Shown: positions 9,237-21,686, counted from the stretch's first letter. The stretch is 64,000 bases of DNA from Carboxydothermus islandicus (GCF_001950325.1 NZ_BDJL01000001.1:1-64000), one strand, 5' to 3'. Notes: generated from the sequence alone by a model not told the origin. Made by a program: numbers and translations.

Positions 9237-9630
9237 CTAAATTATAGAAGATGGGATAAGACCCGTCAAGAAATTTTTCTTGATTTTTTCTTTATCCACA
9301 ACCCTTACTTTCACCAGGCTGTTTATAAAACTTTTTTATTAGCAAAAAATAGTAAAAACCTTGTTTTATCCACAAATCCACAAAATTTTTTTCACATTTT
9401 TTTCAGGTTGTGAATAACTTTTTAAATAATTATTGCAGGTATATCTTCAGTTATGCTATTATTTTAATGAACTAATCATCCTGTGGATAATTTTTTACAA
9501 TAAGATATGCACAAGTTGTGAATAAGTTGTGGAAAAACTGTTAGGATAGTGTTTACATCAACCAGGTAGGATTTTTTTTCCTTCCTGGTTTTTAATGCCT
9601 TATAGACGTTTTTATTCCGGGAGGGTAATG
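9237..9630. other. oriC, upstream half (DnaA-box cluster between rpmH and dnaA)
   Basis: About 400 bp of AT-rich DNA. Consensus TTATCCACA boxes occur at 9292-9300 and 9366-9374 and, reversed, at 9482-9490. Near-consensus TTATTCACA boxes occur reversed at 9409-9417 and 9517-9525, with a weaker TTGTGGAAA at 9528-9536. Together with the cluster after dnaA this is a bipartite Firmicute origin. AT-rich stretches inside it are candidates for the unwinding element. Confidence 0.88.
9433..9462 (+). promoter_or_regulatory. candidate dnaA promoter
   Basis: TTGCAG (9433-9438), 18 bp and TATTAT (9457-9462) fit a vegetative promoter. It is embedded among DnaA boxes, so autoregulation by DnaA is plausible. 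Confidence 0.5.
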
Positions 9631-10995
9631 ATGTTGAAAAATCCGGTTGAAGAGCTTTGGGAACAGGTAATGGAAGTACTTAAAAATCACGTCAACAAAC
9701 CAAGCTGGGACATGTGGATTAAAAGTATCAGGCCCCTGGGATTCTTAGAAAACACCATATTAGTAGAGGTTCCCAATAAATTTGCCAAAGATTGGTTAGA
9801 AGAGCACTACGCCAGCTTAATTAAACATATTTTAAGCTTAATAACCAATGAAGATATTAACTTTAAATTAGTTGTACCCAGTGAATCGGCATTAGAAGAA
9901 AGCGAAGGAAAAACAAAAGTAAAGAAAAATTCTCCCAAAAAACCAAGCAAATTTTTTGAAGAAGGCATCTTTTTTACCTTAAATCCCAAATATACCTTTG
10001 AAACGTTTGTGGTGGGTAACTCCAACCGTTTCGCCCATGCCGCCTGTCTTGCCGTAGCCGAGTCACCCGCTGAAGCGTATAATCCACTTTTTATCTACGG
10101 TGGCGTTGGTCTGGGTAAAACCCACCTCATGCACGCTATCGGCCATTATATCTTGAAAAATAAGCCGGAAATGAAAGTAGCGTACGTTACCACTGAAAAG
10201 TTTACCAATGATTTGATAAACTCAATTAAGGACGATACCACCGAAGAATTTAGAAACAAATATCGGAGTATAGACGTATTACTAATAGATGATATTCAAT
10301 TTTTAGAGAAAAAAGAACGAACCCAGGAAGAGTTTTTCCATACCTTTAACGCTTTATACGAAGCGAATAAACAAATTGTCATATCCAGTGACCGAACACC
10401 CAAAGAACTATCAACATTAGAGGATCGCTTAAGATCAAGGTTCGAATGGGGTCTTATTACCGATATTCAACCTCCGGATTTAGAAACGAGAATTGCTATT
10501 CTGCGAAAAAAAGCCCAGCTTGATAATCTTCATGTAGACGATGCGGTTTTAAATTTCATTGCCAATGAGATTGTTTCTAACATTCGGGAATTGGAAGGGG
10601 CATTAATCCGGGTTGTGGCCTATGCCGGCCTGCACGGCGAGCCAATTACCGTTGATCTGGCAGCAAAGGCCTTAAAAGATTTACTTCCTTCAAATCACGT
10701 TAAACCCATAACTATTCCCTTGATTCAACAGGTGGTAGCCAACTTTTATGGCCTGACCGTGGACGACTTAAAAGCGAAAAAACGAACCAAGTCGGTGGCA
10801 TTTCCCCGTCAGGTTGCTATGTACTTATGCCGGGAACTTACGGACGCCTCCTTGCCTAAAATTGGTGAGGAATTTGGCGGCCGTGACCACACCACCGTCA
10901 TTCATGCGCACGAAAAAATTCAACAAGACCTTCAATCAGACCCAAACTTAAAAACCGTGATAAGACAGCTTACCGAACAAATCCACAAAGCTTGA
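9631..10995 (+). CDS. dnaA: chromosomal replication initiator DnaA
   Basis: AAA+ initiator that binds DnaA boxes and opens oriC. The order is domain I ([20 protein letters not shown]), a variable linker, an AAA+ core with Walker [14 protein letters not shown] and Walker [10 protein letters not shown], and a C-terminal domain IV with [15 protein letters not shown]. The ATG at 9631 is preferred because GGAGGG lies five bases upstream; an in-frame ATG at 9595 lacks one. The length of 454 aa is normal. It is flanked by DnaA-box clusters on both sides. Confidence 0.98.
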   Translation: MLKNPVEELWEQVMEVLKNHVNKPSWDMWIKSIRPLGFLENTILVEVPNKFAKDWLEEHYASLIKHILSLITNEDINFKLVVPSESALEESEGKTKVKKNSPKKPSKFFEEGIFFTLNPKYTFETFVVGNSNRFAHAACLAVAESPAEAYNPLFIYGGVGLGKTHLMHAIGHYILKNKPEMKVAYVTTEKFTNDLINSIKDDTTEEFRNKYRSIDVLLIDDIQFLEKKERTQEEFFHTFNALYEANKQIVISSDRTPKELSTLEDRLRSRFEWGLITDIQPPDLETRIAILRKKAQLDNLHVDDAVLNFIANEIVSNIRELEGALIRVVAYAGLHGEPITVDLAAKALKDLLPSNHVKPITIPLIQQVVANFYGLTVDDLKAKKRTKSVAFPRQVAMYLCRELTDASLPKIGEEFGGRDHTTVIHAHEKIQQDLQSDPNLKTVIRQLTEQIHKA

Positions 10996-11199
10996 TGAAC
11001 AACTTTTAACATAAAATTTAAACTTCTGCTTAAAACGTTTTTTCTTTTTTAATTTTGTGTATAAGATTTTTGTTTTTAAACAGTTTATTCACAAGTGGAT
11101 AGTTTAATTTTTAAAGAGGTTTTTTTAAGTTTTCCACAATTTCCACAATCCTGATTATTACTACGATCCTATAATTAGTTTTTAAAAGGAGGATAAGGA
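10996..11199. other. oriC, downstream half (between dnaA and dnaN)
   Basis: 204 bp of AT-rich sequence. A near-consensus DnaA box TTATTCACA lies at 11085-11093, and two TTTCCACA-type boxes lie at 11130-11138 and 11140-11148. Long T and A runs around 11036-11080 would melt easily. A promoter for dnaN probably lies here too; AAAGGAGG is its ribosome-binding site. Confidence 0.75.
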
Positions 11200-12315
11200 A
11201 TGAAGTTTACCTGCCCAACTTCAATTCTTTCGGAAAATATCTCTTTAGCGCAAAAGGCAGTTTCTATCAAAAGTCCATTTCCCGTTTTAACCGGTATTCT
11301 TTTCGTAGCCGACGAACAAAATAGTACCATTACCCTGACTGCCACCGATTTACAAATGTCCATTGAAACTTCCTTTCCGGCAAAGATAATTAATGGAGGC
11401 AGTGTGGTTCTTGCTTCAAAGTTTCTCGGGGATATTATTAAAAAACTTCCGGAAACGGAGTTAATGTTTGAATATTTACCAAATGAAGGAAAATGCGTGA
11501 TAAAATACGGTTCGTCGGAATTATCGGTGGCCACTTACCGGTCGGAGGAGTTTCCTAAAAATGAAGAGGTTATTGACGGTGAAAGCTTTTATATAAGCGG
11601 GGAAGAATTTTCTACCTTTATTAAACAGGTTTTATTTGCCACCGGAACCGATGAATCAAGACCGGTATTTACCGGGGTTTTATTTGAAATAGTTGGTCCG
11701 GAACTAAGGTTAGTAGCCAGTGATACCCACCGGCTTGCTTTTAGGAAAACATTTATTAAAAGAGAAGATACCGGCAAAAATATTAATGTGATTATTCCCA
11801 GTAGAACCTTACACGAGGCAGTAAGAATTTTTGGGACCGTTGAAGAAATCTTAATAAAAATAAGCGAAGGGCAGGTAGAATTTTCCGGAAACGGTATTAA
11901 ACTTACATCCCGTTTAATTGAAGGACAATTTCCCAATTATCAACAGGTAATTCCCACTGCTTTTAAGTCTAACATTCTCGTAAATAAAAAATATTTTTTG
12001 GATTCACTGGAAAGGGCAGCGTTACTTCCGCGGGATAAAGACAAAACTCCCGTTGCCAAGTTTTATTTGGAAAAGGAAAACATGATCATTACAAGCCAGT
12101 CCGAGTCCGGTTCCATCCGGGAGGAATTACCGATATCGTTAGAGGGGGAAGAGTTTACCGTAGCTTTTAATACGCGGTACTTAATTGATGTTTTAAAAGT
12201 ATTAGAAACGGAGGAAATTTATTTAAGTCTCACCGGACCACTTAATCCAGGGGTGGTAAAACCGGTTAATGACGAGAACTACCTCTGTTTGGTACTTCCG
12301 GTTAGACCTTCATAG
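11200..12315 (+). CDS. dnaN: DNA polymerase III beta subunit (sliding clamp)
   Basis: 371-aa three-domain ring clamp. Recognisable segments are FPVLTGILF near residue 30, TYRSEEFP, SDTHRLAFRK around residue 174, and the C-terminal PGVVKP...YLCLVLPVR. It tethers Pol III and other clamp partners to DNA. Its place after dnaA and before yaaA-recF is the canonical order. Confidence 0.98.
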   Translation: MKFTCPTSILSENISLAQKAVSIKSPFPVLTGILFVADEQNSTITLTATDLQMSIETSFPAKIINGGSVVLASKFLGDIIKKLPETELMFEYLPNEGKCVIKYGSSELSVATYRSEEFPKNEEVIDGESFYISGEEFSTFIKQVLFATGTDESRPVFTGVLFEIVGPELRLVASDTHRLAFRKTFIKREDTGKNINVIIPSRTLHEAVRIFGTVEEILIKISEGQVEFSGNGIKLTSRLIEGQFPNYQQVIPTAFKSNILVNKKYFLDSLERAALLPRDKDKTPVAKFYLEKENMIITSQSESGSIREELPISLEGEEFTVAFNTRYLIDVLKVLETEEIYLSLTGPLNPGVVKPVNDENYLCLVLPVRPS

Positions 12316-12323
12316 GTGATATT

Positions 12324-12545
12324 ATGGTAAAAATTTACATCCATACGGAATATATTGAATTGGATTCATTATTGAAGTGGGCAAACATAGCCATGACCGG
12401 CGGCGAAGCCAAAAAAATGATAAGAAGTGGCATGGTTTTAGTAAACGGCGTGGTTGAAACCCGGCGAAAGAAAAAAATATATCCCGGTGACCGGGTGGAA
12501 ATTGCCGGAGGCCCTGCATTAATTGTGGAAAAAGAGGAGCGGTAA
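12324..12545 (+). CDS. yaaA: S4-domain RNA-binding protein YaaA
   Basis: 73-aa single S4 domain (GGEAKKMIRSGMVLVNGVVETRRKKKIYPGD), the small RNA-binding fold also found in RluB and ribosomal S4. It sits between dnaN and recF, where Firmicutes regularly carry it (YaaA/RlbA). Its molecular role is not settled. It ends one base before the recF GTG start, so the two are translationally coupled. Confidence 0.92.
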   Translation: MVKIYIHTEYIELDSLLKWANIAMTGGEAKKMIRSGMVLVNGVVETRRKKKIYPGDRVEIAGGPALIVEKEER

Positions 12546-12546
12546 C

Positions 12547-13608
12547 GTGTTTGTCGACCGACTCCAGATTGTAAATTTTCGCAATTACGACGAACTTTTA
12601 GTAGATTTTTCTCCGGGGAAGATATTAATTTATGGGGCCAACGGTCAGGGTAAGACAAATCTGATTGAAGCAATTTATTACTTGGTAATCGGTAAGTCTT
12701 TTCGCGGAAAAGATAATTCTTTAATCCGTTTTGGAGCGGAAAGCTTTCAAATAGGAGCAAAAATCAGTAAAAACGACCAAAAAATAACTTTAGGGGTAGA
12801 ATACTCGGAAAAAGGTAAGTTTTTTTTAAAAAACGGTCAAAAACAAAAAAGTTTTAGCAGTATTCTGGGGAATCTTAAGGGCGTGTTATTTACTCCGGAT
12901 GAGCCGGTGGTTTTTTTTGGATTTCCGGCAAATCGAAGAAAAGCTTTAGACTTATTTTTAGCTCAAACCAGTAAAACTTACCTATTAAGTTTAATTTATT
13001 ACCAGAAAGTTTTAACCAATAAAAATGCTCTTTTAAAACAATCACGGGATGTGGAAAATTTAATTGAGGCTTGGAATTATAAGTTAGCGGAGTTTGGTGC
13101 GGAAATTATCAAGGAAAGGGAAAAGTGTTTAAAGATTTTAAATGATATAATAAAGGAACTAAACGCTCAATTAAGGTTTTTACCCGGAAAAATCGAGGTT
13201 TCTTATAAAACTACCGGAACAGATGATAAAGAAAAAATCTTTGAACTCTTAAAGCAAAGATATACCGAAGAAAAGGACAAAAAGCAGTCTTTATTTGGAC
13301 CCCATCGGGATGATTTAAATTTTTACGTAAACGGAAGAGATTTAAAAATATTTGGCTCTCAGGGCCAGAAAAAAGGCGCACTTTTATTATTTAAACTTGC
13401 TCAGGCGGTATATATGGCAAAGATTTCCGGGGAAAGACCGGTGGTACTATTAGATGACCTTTATAGTGAATTTGATAAGGAAAAAAAAGAGACCCTTGAG
13501 GGTTTTTTCTTAAAGTACAGTGACCAGGTATTTATAACTGCTACCGAACCCATTGATTTAAAAAACTATCATCAGGTAGTTTTCATTGAGAACGGTAAAG
13601 TATTTTAG
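12547..13608 (+). CDS. recF: DNA replication and repair protein RecF
   Basis: SMC-like ATPase that loads RecA at gaps together with RecO and RecR. The N-terminal LQIVNFRNYDELLVDF is followed by Walker A GANGQGKTNLIEAIY. The C-terminal signature and Walker B appear in GSQGQKKGALLLFKLAQA and VVLLDDLYSEFD. The GTG at 12547 is preferred, with GGAG seven bases upstream; an earlier TTG at 12523 overlaps yaaA. It is 353 aa. Confidence 0.96.
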   Translation: MFVDRLQIVNFRNYDELLVDFSPGKILIYGANGQGKTNLIEAIYYLVIGKSFRGKDNSLIRFGAESFQIGAKISKNDQKITLGVEYSEKGKFFLKNGQKQKSFSSILGNLKGVLFTPDEPVVFFGFPANRRKALDLFLAQTSKTYLLSLIYYQKVLTNKNALLKQSRDVENLIEAWNYKLAEFGAEIIKEREKCLKILNDIIKELNAQLRFLPGKIEVSYKTTGTDDKEKIFELLKQRYTEEKDKKQSLFGPHRDDLNFYVNGRDLKIFGSQGQKKGALLLFKLAQAVYMAKISGERPVVLLDDLYSEFDKEKKETLEGFFLKYSDQVFITATEPIDLKNYHQVVFIENGKVF

Positions 13609-13619
13609 GGGGAATAGTT

Positions 13620-13886
13620 ATGTTTTTACACTTGGGAAGCGATTTCGTTGTGCCGGGAAAAGAGGTTATTGGAATTTTCGATATTGAAACCTTTTCCGCT
13701 AAAGATTATGGTAGAATTTTAAGCCATTTTTCGTTTAAACTTCCGGTAGAAAAAATTGGTGAAGAACCCTTTAAGTCGTTAGTTTTAACCAACGGTAAAA
13801 TTTTTCTTACGCAAATTTCCTCCCTTACCCTAAAAAAACGGTGGGAAAACTTAGAACTGTTTTACGAAGAAGAAGATCATCGTTAA
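13620..13886 (+). CDS. remB: RemB-like extracellular matrix regulator (DUF370, YaaB)
   Basis: 88-aa DUF370-type protein. It starts FLHLGSDFVVPGKEVIGIFDIET, typical of YaaB/RemB, which lies between recF and gyrB in Bacillus. There it influences matrix gene expression and relates to the DNA-binding RemA. The function here is inferred from family and position. GGGGGAA provides a ribosome-binding site; a terminator follows at 13902. Confidence 0.88.
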   Translation: MFLHLGSDFVVPGKEVIGIFDIETFSAKDYGRILSHFSFKLPVEKIGEEPFKSLVLTNGKIFLTQISSLTLKKRWENLELFYEEEDHR

Positions 13887-13901
13887 CATTATTTCGTCCG
13901 G

Positions 13902-13930
13902 ACTGCAGCTTTGCTGCAGTTTTAATTTTT
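13902..13930 (+). terminator. terminator after remB
   Basis: ACTGCAGC, a TTT loop and GCTGCAGT form an eight-pair stem followed by a T-rich tail. It closes the dnaA-dnaN-recF-remB unit. Confidence 0.8.
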
Positions 13931-13940
13931 ATGTTATAAT
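13911..13940 (+). promoter_or_regulatory. candidate gyrB promoter overlapping the terminator
   Basis: A good -10 TATAAT lies at 13935-13940. The best -35, TTGCTG at 13911-13916 with 18-bp spacing, lies inside the terminator hairpin. The -35 match is weak, so only the -10 is convincing. Confidence 0.45.
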
Positions 13941-13951
13941 AAATAAGATGA

Positions 13952-15886
<1,935 letters not shown>

Positions 15887-15910
15887 TTCTTAACTTTGAG
15901 GTGATTTATT

Positions 15911-18349
15911 TTGTTTAGTATTGGGAAAGTCTTACCGGTTAAATTGGAAGAGGAAATGAAGTCAAGTTATTTGGATTATGCCATGAGTGTAATTGTCGGT
16001 CGGGCTTTACCCGATGTCCGGGATGGGTTAAAGCCCGTTCACCGGCGTATTTTATATGCCATGCATATTTTGGGAATGACTCCCGACAAACCCCACCGTA
16101 AATCGGCGCACATAGTGGGGGAGGTTTTGGGAAAATTCCATCCTCACGGTGACGTTGCGGTTTACGATGCTATGGTACGAATGGCCCAGGATTTTTCCAC
16201 CCGTTATCCCTTAATTGACGGACACGGTAACTTTGGTTCGGTAGACGGCGATAGCGCTGCGGCCATGCGATACACCGAGGCCCGCATGGCAAAAATTACG
16301 GTGGAGATGCTGCGGGATATTGACAAGGATACCGTTGACTTTATGCCGAACTACGATAACTCCACCAAAGAACCGGTAGTACTGCCGTCCAGAATTCCCA
16401 ATCTTTTGGTCAATGGTTCTTCAGGAATTGCGGTAGGTATGGCCACCAACATTCCGCCCCATAATTTACGAGAAGTGATCGACGGGGTTGTGAAAATGAT
16501 TGATGACCCGGAAGTGGAGATCGGGGAGCTTATGAAAATCATCAAAGGTCCCGATTTTCCGACCGGCGGTAAGATCATGGGCCGGCAGGGAATTCGGCAG
16601 GCTTATACTACCGGTAGGGGAACGATTAAAGTTCGGGCGGTAACCACTTTTGAAAAATTAAGCGGGGGAAAAACGGCAATCATTGTTACCGAGCTTCCCT
16701 ACCAGGTTAATAAAGCCAAGCTTATTGAAAAGATAGCCGACCTGGTCCGGGATAAGAAAATCGATGGAATTGCGGATTTACGGGATGAATCGGACAGAAA
16801 GGGTATGCGCATTGTTATTGAATTAAAGCGGGATGCAAACCCCCAGGTTGTTTTAAATCAGCTCTTTAAACATACCCAGCTCCAGGATACCTTTGGTATT
16901 ATCATGTTAGCGCTGGTAGACAATCAGCCTAAGATTTTAAATTTAAAGGAAATTCTTTTTTACTACTTGGAGCATCAAAAAAATGTGGTAACCCGGCGAA
17001 CACGGTATGACTTAAATAAAGCCGAAGAGCGGGCACATATTTTGGAAGGGTTGAAAATTGCCCTTGCTAACTTGGATGAGGTTATAAAAATCATTCGCGG
17101 CTCCAAAGATGTGGATACCGCTCGGCAGGGATTAATGAGCCGCTTTGGGCTTACCGAAAAACAGGCCCAGGCCATCCTCGATATGCGGCTCCAAAGGCTT
17201 ACTGCTTTAGAGCGGGAAAAAATTGATGAAGAGTACCGGGAATTAATTAAGAAGATAGAATATTTTAACTCAATTTTAGCCGATGAGAGGGTACTTTTAG
17301 GGGTAATCCGTCAGGAACTTTTAGAAATTAAGGAAAAATACGGTGATGCCCGGCGGACGCAAATCACCAATGAAGAATCTATCTTCGATGAGGAAGATTT
17401 AATTGCCGAAGAGGACATGGTAATAACCATTACCCACCAGGGTTACATCAAGAGGCTTCCGGTGGATACCTATAAAAATCAGCGCCGGGGTGGCCGCGGG
17501 GTTACCGCCATGGCTACCAAAGAAGAAGACTTTGTGCGGCATTTATTTGTCACTTCTACTCATAATTACTTACTGTTCTTTACCAATAAAGGAAAGGTGT
17601 ATCGTTTAAAGGTCCATGAGATCCCTGAAGCCGGAAGACAGGCCAGGGGAACTCCTATCGTAAATTTACTTTATGTTGACCAGGATGAAAGGATTACCGC
17701 CATTATTCCGGTAAAAGAGTTTAGCGATGACCATTATCTCTTAATGGTGACGAAAAACGGTATTGTGAAAAAGACCGTTTTATCCGAATACGATAGCTCC
17801 AGAAGAGACGGAATTATTGCTTTATCGTTAGAAGAAGGGGATAAGCTAATTGATGTTAAGCTTTCCACCGGGCAGGAAGAAGTAATTATTGGAACAAAAA
17901 AAGGAATGGCCATAAGATTTTCGGAAACCGATGTTCGCCCCATGGGCCGCACTGCTAAGGGGGTAAGAGGAATAACCCTGAGCCCCGGGGATGAGGTAAT
18001 TGGTCTTGAAGTGGTGGACGAGCAGGCGGAACTTCTAACGGTAACTTCTAAAGGCTTTGGAAAAAAGACTCCTTTTAGCGAGTACCGGGTTCAGAGCCGG
18101 GGTGGTAAGGGTATTATTAATATGAAAGTTACCCAGAAAAATGGTGAAGTAGTGGGTATTGTTGCCGTACGTCCGGAAGATGAAGTAATGGCTATTTCCG
18201 GGGAAGGGATAATGATTCGGGTAAAAGCTGCGGAAATATCGACCCAGGGCAGGGCAACTCAGGGGGTTACTTTAATGAAACTCAATAAAGATGATCAGTT
18301 AACGGCCGTAGCTAAGATTGCTGCCCAGGAAGAGGAAGAAAATGCCTAA
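15911..18349 (+). CDS. gyrA: DNA gyrase subunit A
   Basis: Breakage-reunion subunit, 812 aa. It shows [27 protein letters not shown] at the N terminus, the catalytic tyrosine in [10 protein letters not shown], and the GyrA box QRRGGRG, which distinguishes it from ParC. Six C-terminal beta-pinwheel repeats follow. The start is a TTG at 15911 with GAGGTGA six bases upstream. Confidence 0.98.
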   Translation: MFSIGKVLPVKLEEEMKSSYLDYAMSVIVGRALPDVRDGLKPVHRRILYAMHILGMTPDKPHRKSAHIVGEVLGKFHPHGDVAVYDAMVRMAQDFSTRYPLIDGHGNFGSVDGDSAAAMRYTEARMAKITVEMLRDIDKDTVDFMPNYDNSTKEPVVLPSRIPNLLVNGSSGIAVGMATNIPPHNLREVIDGVVKMIDDPEVEIGELMKIIKGPDFPTGGKIMGRQGIRQAYTTGRGTIKVRAVTTFEKLSGGKTAIIVTELPYQVNKAKLIEKIADLVRDKKIDGIADLRDESDRKGMRIVIELKRDANPQVVLNQLFKHTQLQDTFGIIMLALVDNQPKILNLKEILFYYLEHQKNVVTRRTRYDLNKAEERAHILEGLKIALANLDEVIKIIRGSKDVDTARQGLMSRFGLTEKQAQAILDMRLQRLTALEREKIDEEYRELIKKIEYFNSILADERVLLGVIRQELLEIKEKYGDARRTQITNEESIFDEEDLIAEEDMVITITHQGYIKRLPVDTYKNQRRGGRGVTAMATKEEDFVRHLFVTSTHNYLLFFTNKGKVYRLKVHEIPEAGRQARGTPIVNLLYVDQDERITAIIPVKEFSDDHYLLMVTKNGIVKKTVLSEYDSSRRDGIIALSLEEGDKLIDVKLSTGQEEVIIGTKKGMAIRFSETDVRPMGRTAKGVRGITLSPGDEVIGLEVVDEQAELLTVTSKGFGKKTPFSEYRVQSRGGKGIINMKVTQKNGEVVGIVAVRPEDEVMAISGEGIMIRVKAAEISTQGRATQGVTLMKLNKDDQLTAVAKIAAQEEEENA

Positions 18350-18464
18350 AATAGGTTATTGACTGCCCAAAAATCGGCTTTAACAGTGAAAAATTTTAAG
18401 GAAGATAAGGTACGGGAAGATTTTTAACTTTGGTATGTTTTTTGCTTGGCAAAAAGTTTGAGGC

Positions 18465-18494
18465 TTGCAGAAAAAACAAAAATTAAGTTAAGAT
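18465..18494 (+). promoter_or_regulatory. candidate pdxS promoter
   Basis: TTGCAG (18465-18470), 18 bp and TAAGAT (18489-18494) precede AGGAGGAG and the pdxS ATG. The gap 18350-18464 holds nothing else recognisable. Confidence 0.5.
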
Positions 18495-18527
18495 AAAAAT
18501 TAATACCGTATTAGGAGGAGTCATAAA

Positions 18528-19412
18528 ATGGGTGAAAAAGGGACATGGGTGGTTAAAAAGGGTCTTGCGGAAATGTTAAAAGGCGGTGTCATAATGGATG
18601 TCACCACTCCCGAACAGGCTAAAATTGCCGAAGAAGCCGGAGCCTGTGCGGTTATGGCTTTGGAAAGGGTGCCGGCGGATATCCGGGCGGCGGGAGGAGT
18701 TGCTCGGATGGCTGATCCTAACGTAATTTTGCGAATCATGGACGCAGTAACCATACCGGTAATGGCCAAAGTGCGCATAGGACATTTTGTTGAAGCTCAG
18801 ATTTTAGAAGCTCTCGGGGTCGATTACATTGACGAGAGTGAAGTTTTAACTCCTGCCGATGAACTTTTCCATATCGATAAGCATGCTTTTAAAGTGCCGT
18901 TTGTTTGCGGAGCCCGGAACTTGGGTGAAGCTTTACGGCGGATTGGCGAAGGGGCAGCGATGATCCGGACCAAAGGTGAACCGGGCACGGGAAACGTAGT
19001 TGAGGCGGTTCGCCATATGCGGCAGGTAATGGGAGAAATCCGGCGGCTTCAAAACATGCCAAGGGAGGAGTTAATGACCGCAGCTAAAGAAATGGGCGCT
19101 CCGTATGATTTGGTATTATACGTTCATGAACATGGTCGGCTACCGGTGGTGAATTTTGCTGCCGGTGGAATTGCAACTCCTGCCGATGCGGCATTAATGA
19201 TGCAGCTTGGTGCTGACGGTATTTTTGTAGGGTCGGGCATCTTTAAATCCAAGGATCCGGTAGGTAGAGCAAAAGCTATCGTAGCCGCAACTACTTATTA
19301 TGACGACCCCAAGGTATTGGCTGAAGTCTCCAAAGGCTTGGGAGAAGCTATGCCCGGTATTGATATTAAAACCATTGCCCAAGCCGAAAGAATGAGCGAA
19401 CGGGGCTGGTAA
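18528..19412 (+). CDS. pdxS: pyridoxal 5'-phosphate synthase subunit PdxS
   Basis: TIM-barrel lyase subunit that makes PLP from ribose 5-phosphate, glyceraldehyde 3-phosphate and ammonia. It contains [21 protein letters not shown] and [16 protein letters not shown] with the ribose-binding lysine, then [15 protein letters not shown]. The length of 294 aa is standard. It is followed by its glutaminase partner pdxT. PLP demand is clear from several PLP enzymes in the window. Confidence 0.98.
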   Translation: MGEKGTWVVKKGLAEMLKGGVIMDVTTPEQAKIAEEAGACAVMALERVPADIRAAGGVARMADPNVILRIMDAVTIPVMAKVRIGHFVEAQILEALGVDYIDESEVLTPADELFHIDKHAFKVPFVCGARNLGEALRRIGEGAAMIRTKGEPGTGNVVEAVRHMRQVMGEIRRLQNMPREELMTAAKEMGAPYDLVLYVHEHGRLPVVNFAAGGIATPADAALMMQLGADGIFVGSGIFKSKDPVGRAKAIVAATTYYDDPKVLAEVSKGLGEAMPGIDIKTIAQAERMSERGW

Positions 19413-19464
19413 CCTCTAGGGACGGTTCTGTTAACGTGCTAATTAATAGAGGGAGGAAAAGGAG

Positions 19465-20040
19465 ATGAAAATCGGGGTAATAGCAATGCAGGGGGCTTTT
19501 CGTGAACATGAACAAACCCTGGCCCGGTTGGGAGTTGAAACGTTAAGGATTAGACGCTCCGAACAGCTATCTCAGGTAGATGGGGTAATTATACCCGGCG
19601 GTGAAAGCACTACTATTGGCAAGCTTTTAGGGGACTTTAATTTAATGGAACCCTTGCGGGAAAAAATTTTAAAGGGCCTTCCGGTGTTTGGAACCTGTGC
19701 CGGAATGATTCTTTTGGCCAAGGAAATAGAAAACAGCAACCAGCCGAGAATAGGAACTATGGATATAAAAGTTGCCAGAAATGCTTTTGGCCGGCAGGTG
19801 GATAGTTTTGAAATAGACCTGGTAATACCTGAAGTGGGTCAGGAGCCGGTGCGGGCGGTCTTTATCCGGGCGCCGTATATTTTAGAGGTGAAGCCCAACG
19901 TTCAAATACTGGCTAAAGTAGAGGATAAAATAGTTATGGCCCGGCAGGAAAACATGTTAGTTTCGGCCTTCCATCCGGAATTAACCGACGACTTGCGGAT
20001 TCACCGGTATTTTATTGAAAAAGTTTGTAAAGGCTTATAG
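19465..20040 (+). CDS. pdxT: pyridoxal 5'-phosphate synthase glutaminase subunit PdxT
   Basis: Class I glutaminase that supplies ammonia to PdxS; 191 aa. It has GGESTTIGKL, the nucleophile cysteine in GTCAGMILLA, and the His/Glu pair in AFHPELTDD. A 52-bp gap with GGGAGG separates it from pdxS, so the two are cotranscribed. A terminator follows at 20050. Confidence 0.97.
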   Translation: MKIGVIAMQGAFREHEQTLARLGVETLRIRRSEQLSQVDGVIIPGGESTTIGKLLGDFNLMEPLREKILKGLPVFGTCAGMILLAKEIENSNQPRIGTMDIKVARNAFGRQVDSFEIDLVIPEVGQEPVRAVFIRAPYILEVKPNVQILAKVEDKIVMARQENMLVSAFHPELTDDLRIHRYFIEKVCKGL

Positions 20041-20049
20041 TTAATGGCA

Positions 20050-20079
20050 AAGCGCACATTTTGGTGCGCTTAATTTTTT
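20050..20079 (+). terminator. terminator after pdxT
   Basis: AAGCGCAC and GTGCGCTT pair around a six-base loop and are followed by a T-run at 20074-20079. Confidence 0.85.
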
Positions 20080-20136
20080 CCCCAAGACCAATCTTTAAAA
20101 AAATAAAAAAATAAAAATGTATACACAAATACCCCC

Positions 20137-20165
20137 TTGACAAAACTGTTTACAATCTTTTAGAT
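20137..20165 (+). promoter_or_regulatory. promoter of the serine T-box transcript
   Basis: Consensus -35 TTGACA (20137-20142), 17-bp spacer and -10 TTAGAT (20160-20165) lie immediately upstream of the T-box leader. Confidence 0.8.
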
Positions 20166-20171
20166 TAATAA

Positions 20172-20416
20172 GCAAAATAAATTGTAAACTCAATGCCGGG
20201 GAGTAGTAGCAAGCCTCTTCCCTGAAGAGAGCCGGTGGCTGGTGGAAACCGGTGGGAATGCTTTGTGAATCCGCCCCCAAGAGGTACCGGCGAAAGTAAA
20301 GTAGCCGGTAACGGCCATGCCGTTAACCAAACGAGGTGGGCAGGATTATTCTGCCAAGAAGGGTGGCACCGCGAAAGGACTCCTTTCGTCCCTTAAGGGA
20401 TGAAAGGAGTTTTTTG
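20172..20416 (+). promoter_or_regulatory. T-box leader (tRNA-Ser responsive) with terminator/antiterminator
   Basis: The T-box core GGGTGGCACCGCG is at 20361-20373. The terminator stem ACTCCTTTC/GAAAGGAGT with a T-run spans 20379-20415. Stem I contains the conserved AGAGAGCCGG and a GAA-TCC specifier loop at 20267-20272; TCC codes for serine. The TGGC of the T-box pairs with a G discriminator, as in the tRNA-Ser genes of this window. Uncharged tRNA-Ser would stabilise the antiterminator and turn on the downstream serine genes. Between the T-box and the next start is about 120 bp of AT-rich sequence without other features. Confidence 0.92.
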
Positions 20417-20537
20417 TTTAGGGGTTGGGGGTTTGAGGCAGGAGATTAGAAAAGGATAATTTTTAAACATCAAAAGTAAATATTTATCATTAAAGCATAA
20501 ATTTTAAAAATTTTACATTTTAAAGGGAGGGGTTTTT

Positions 20538-21686
20538 ATGCAAAAGAAATATCTTATGATTCCCGGGCCTACACCTATTCCGCCGGAGGTAACGCTGGCC
20601 ATGAGCCGGCCGATGATTGGCCACCGGAGCGGTGATTTTGCCAAACTGCATGAGCGGGTGGTGGCAAAGTTAAAACAGGTTTTTAAAACGCAAAATGATA
20701 TTTTTATTCTCACCAACTCCGGTACCGGAGGAATGGAAATGGCCGTAGCCAACATTGTAAATCCTGGGGACGAAGTTTTGGCTCTATCTACCGGTAACTT
20801 TGGTGAGCGATTTGCCAAGATTGCCAAAGAATACGGTGCTAAGGTCGACATGGTGGATTTTGGCTGGGGTAATGCGGTGGATTTAGCGCTGGTTGAGGAG
20901 AAGTTGAAGCAGAATCCCAATTACAAAGCAGTTTTGGCTACCCACAATGAAACTTCCACCGGGGTTAAAAACGATATCGCTGGGATTGCGGCTTTAACCA
21001 GAAACCACCGGGCAGTTTTAATTGTGGATGCGGTTTCAAGTTTAGGAGGCATGGAGTTTGACACCGATGGCTGGGGAGTGGATGTGGTAGTTACTGGTTC
21101 CCAAAAAGCACTGATGTTGCCGCCGGGCTTAGCGTTTATTTCCTTTAGTCAAAAAGCTTTAGAGGCGGCTCAGGAAAACAAAAACCCGAAATTTTACTTT
21201 AGCTTACCGGCGGCTAAGAAAGCTTTGGCGGAATGGAATACCGCATATACACCGGCAGTGTCACTGTTCTTCGGGCTGGAAGCGGCTCTTGATTTAATCT
21301 TGGAGGAAGGCTTGGATAATGTAATTAAGCGGCATAAACTCTTGGCCCGGGCCTGCCGGGAAGGAGTAAAAGCTTTAGGTCTAAAACTTTTCCCGGCGGA
21401 GGAAAATGCTTCCGATACGGTAACGGCGGTAGCCGGGGATGACCGGTATGATCCGGAACAGTTAAGAAAAGTACTAAGAACCAAATACGGTGTAACCTTT
21501 GCCGGTGGTCAAAAAGACCTGAAGGGTAAGATTTTTAGAATTGGCCATATGGGTTATGTTGATAAGCTTGATATTATTGTGGCAATAGGAGCATTGGAAA
21601 TGGCCTTAAAAGAAATTGGCTATCCGGTGGAACTGGGTGCTGGCGTTAAAAAGGCAATGGAAATAATTACCGGAGGTGAGGGGTAG
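20538..21686 (+). CDS. alanine-glyoxylate/serine-pyruvate-type aminotransferase (class V)
   Basis: 382-aa PLP aminotransferase. It has the class V start MIPGPTPIPPEV, a glycine-rich TNSGTGGMEMA, and the PLP lysine in VTGSQKALMLPPG. The partner gene serA and the serine T-box suggest that it does the transamination step of serine synthesis (phosphohydroxypyruvate or hydroxypyruvate to serine). Glyoxylate or pyruvate transamination is also possible for this family. Older annotation of relatives as a soluble hydrogenase subunit is not supported by the sequence. Confidence 0.88.
   Translation: MQKKYLMIPGPTPIPPEVTLAMSRPMIGHRSGDFAKLHERVVAKLKQVFKTQNDIFILTNSGTGGMEMAVANIVNPGDEVLALSTGNFGERFAKIAKEYGAKVDMVDFGWGNAVDLALVEEKLKQNPNYKAVLATHNETSTGVKNDIAGIAALTRNHRAVLIVDAVSSLGGMEFDTDGWGVDVVVTGSQKALMLPPGLAFISFSQKALEAAQENKNPKFYFSLPAAKKALAEWNTAYTPAVSLFFGLEAALDLILEEGLDNVIKRHKLLARACREGVKALGLKLFPAEENASDTVTAVAGDDRYDPEQLRKVLRTKYGVTFAGGQKDLKGKIFRIGHMGYVDKLDIIVAIGALEMALKEIGYPVELGAGVKKAMEIITGGEG

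Noticed and set aside
20095-20280. Minus-strand open frame over the T-box leader
   Set aside because: Opposite a clear T-box; no start signal.
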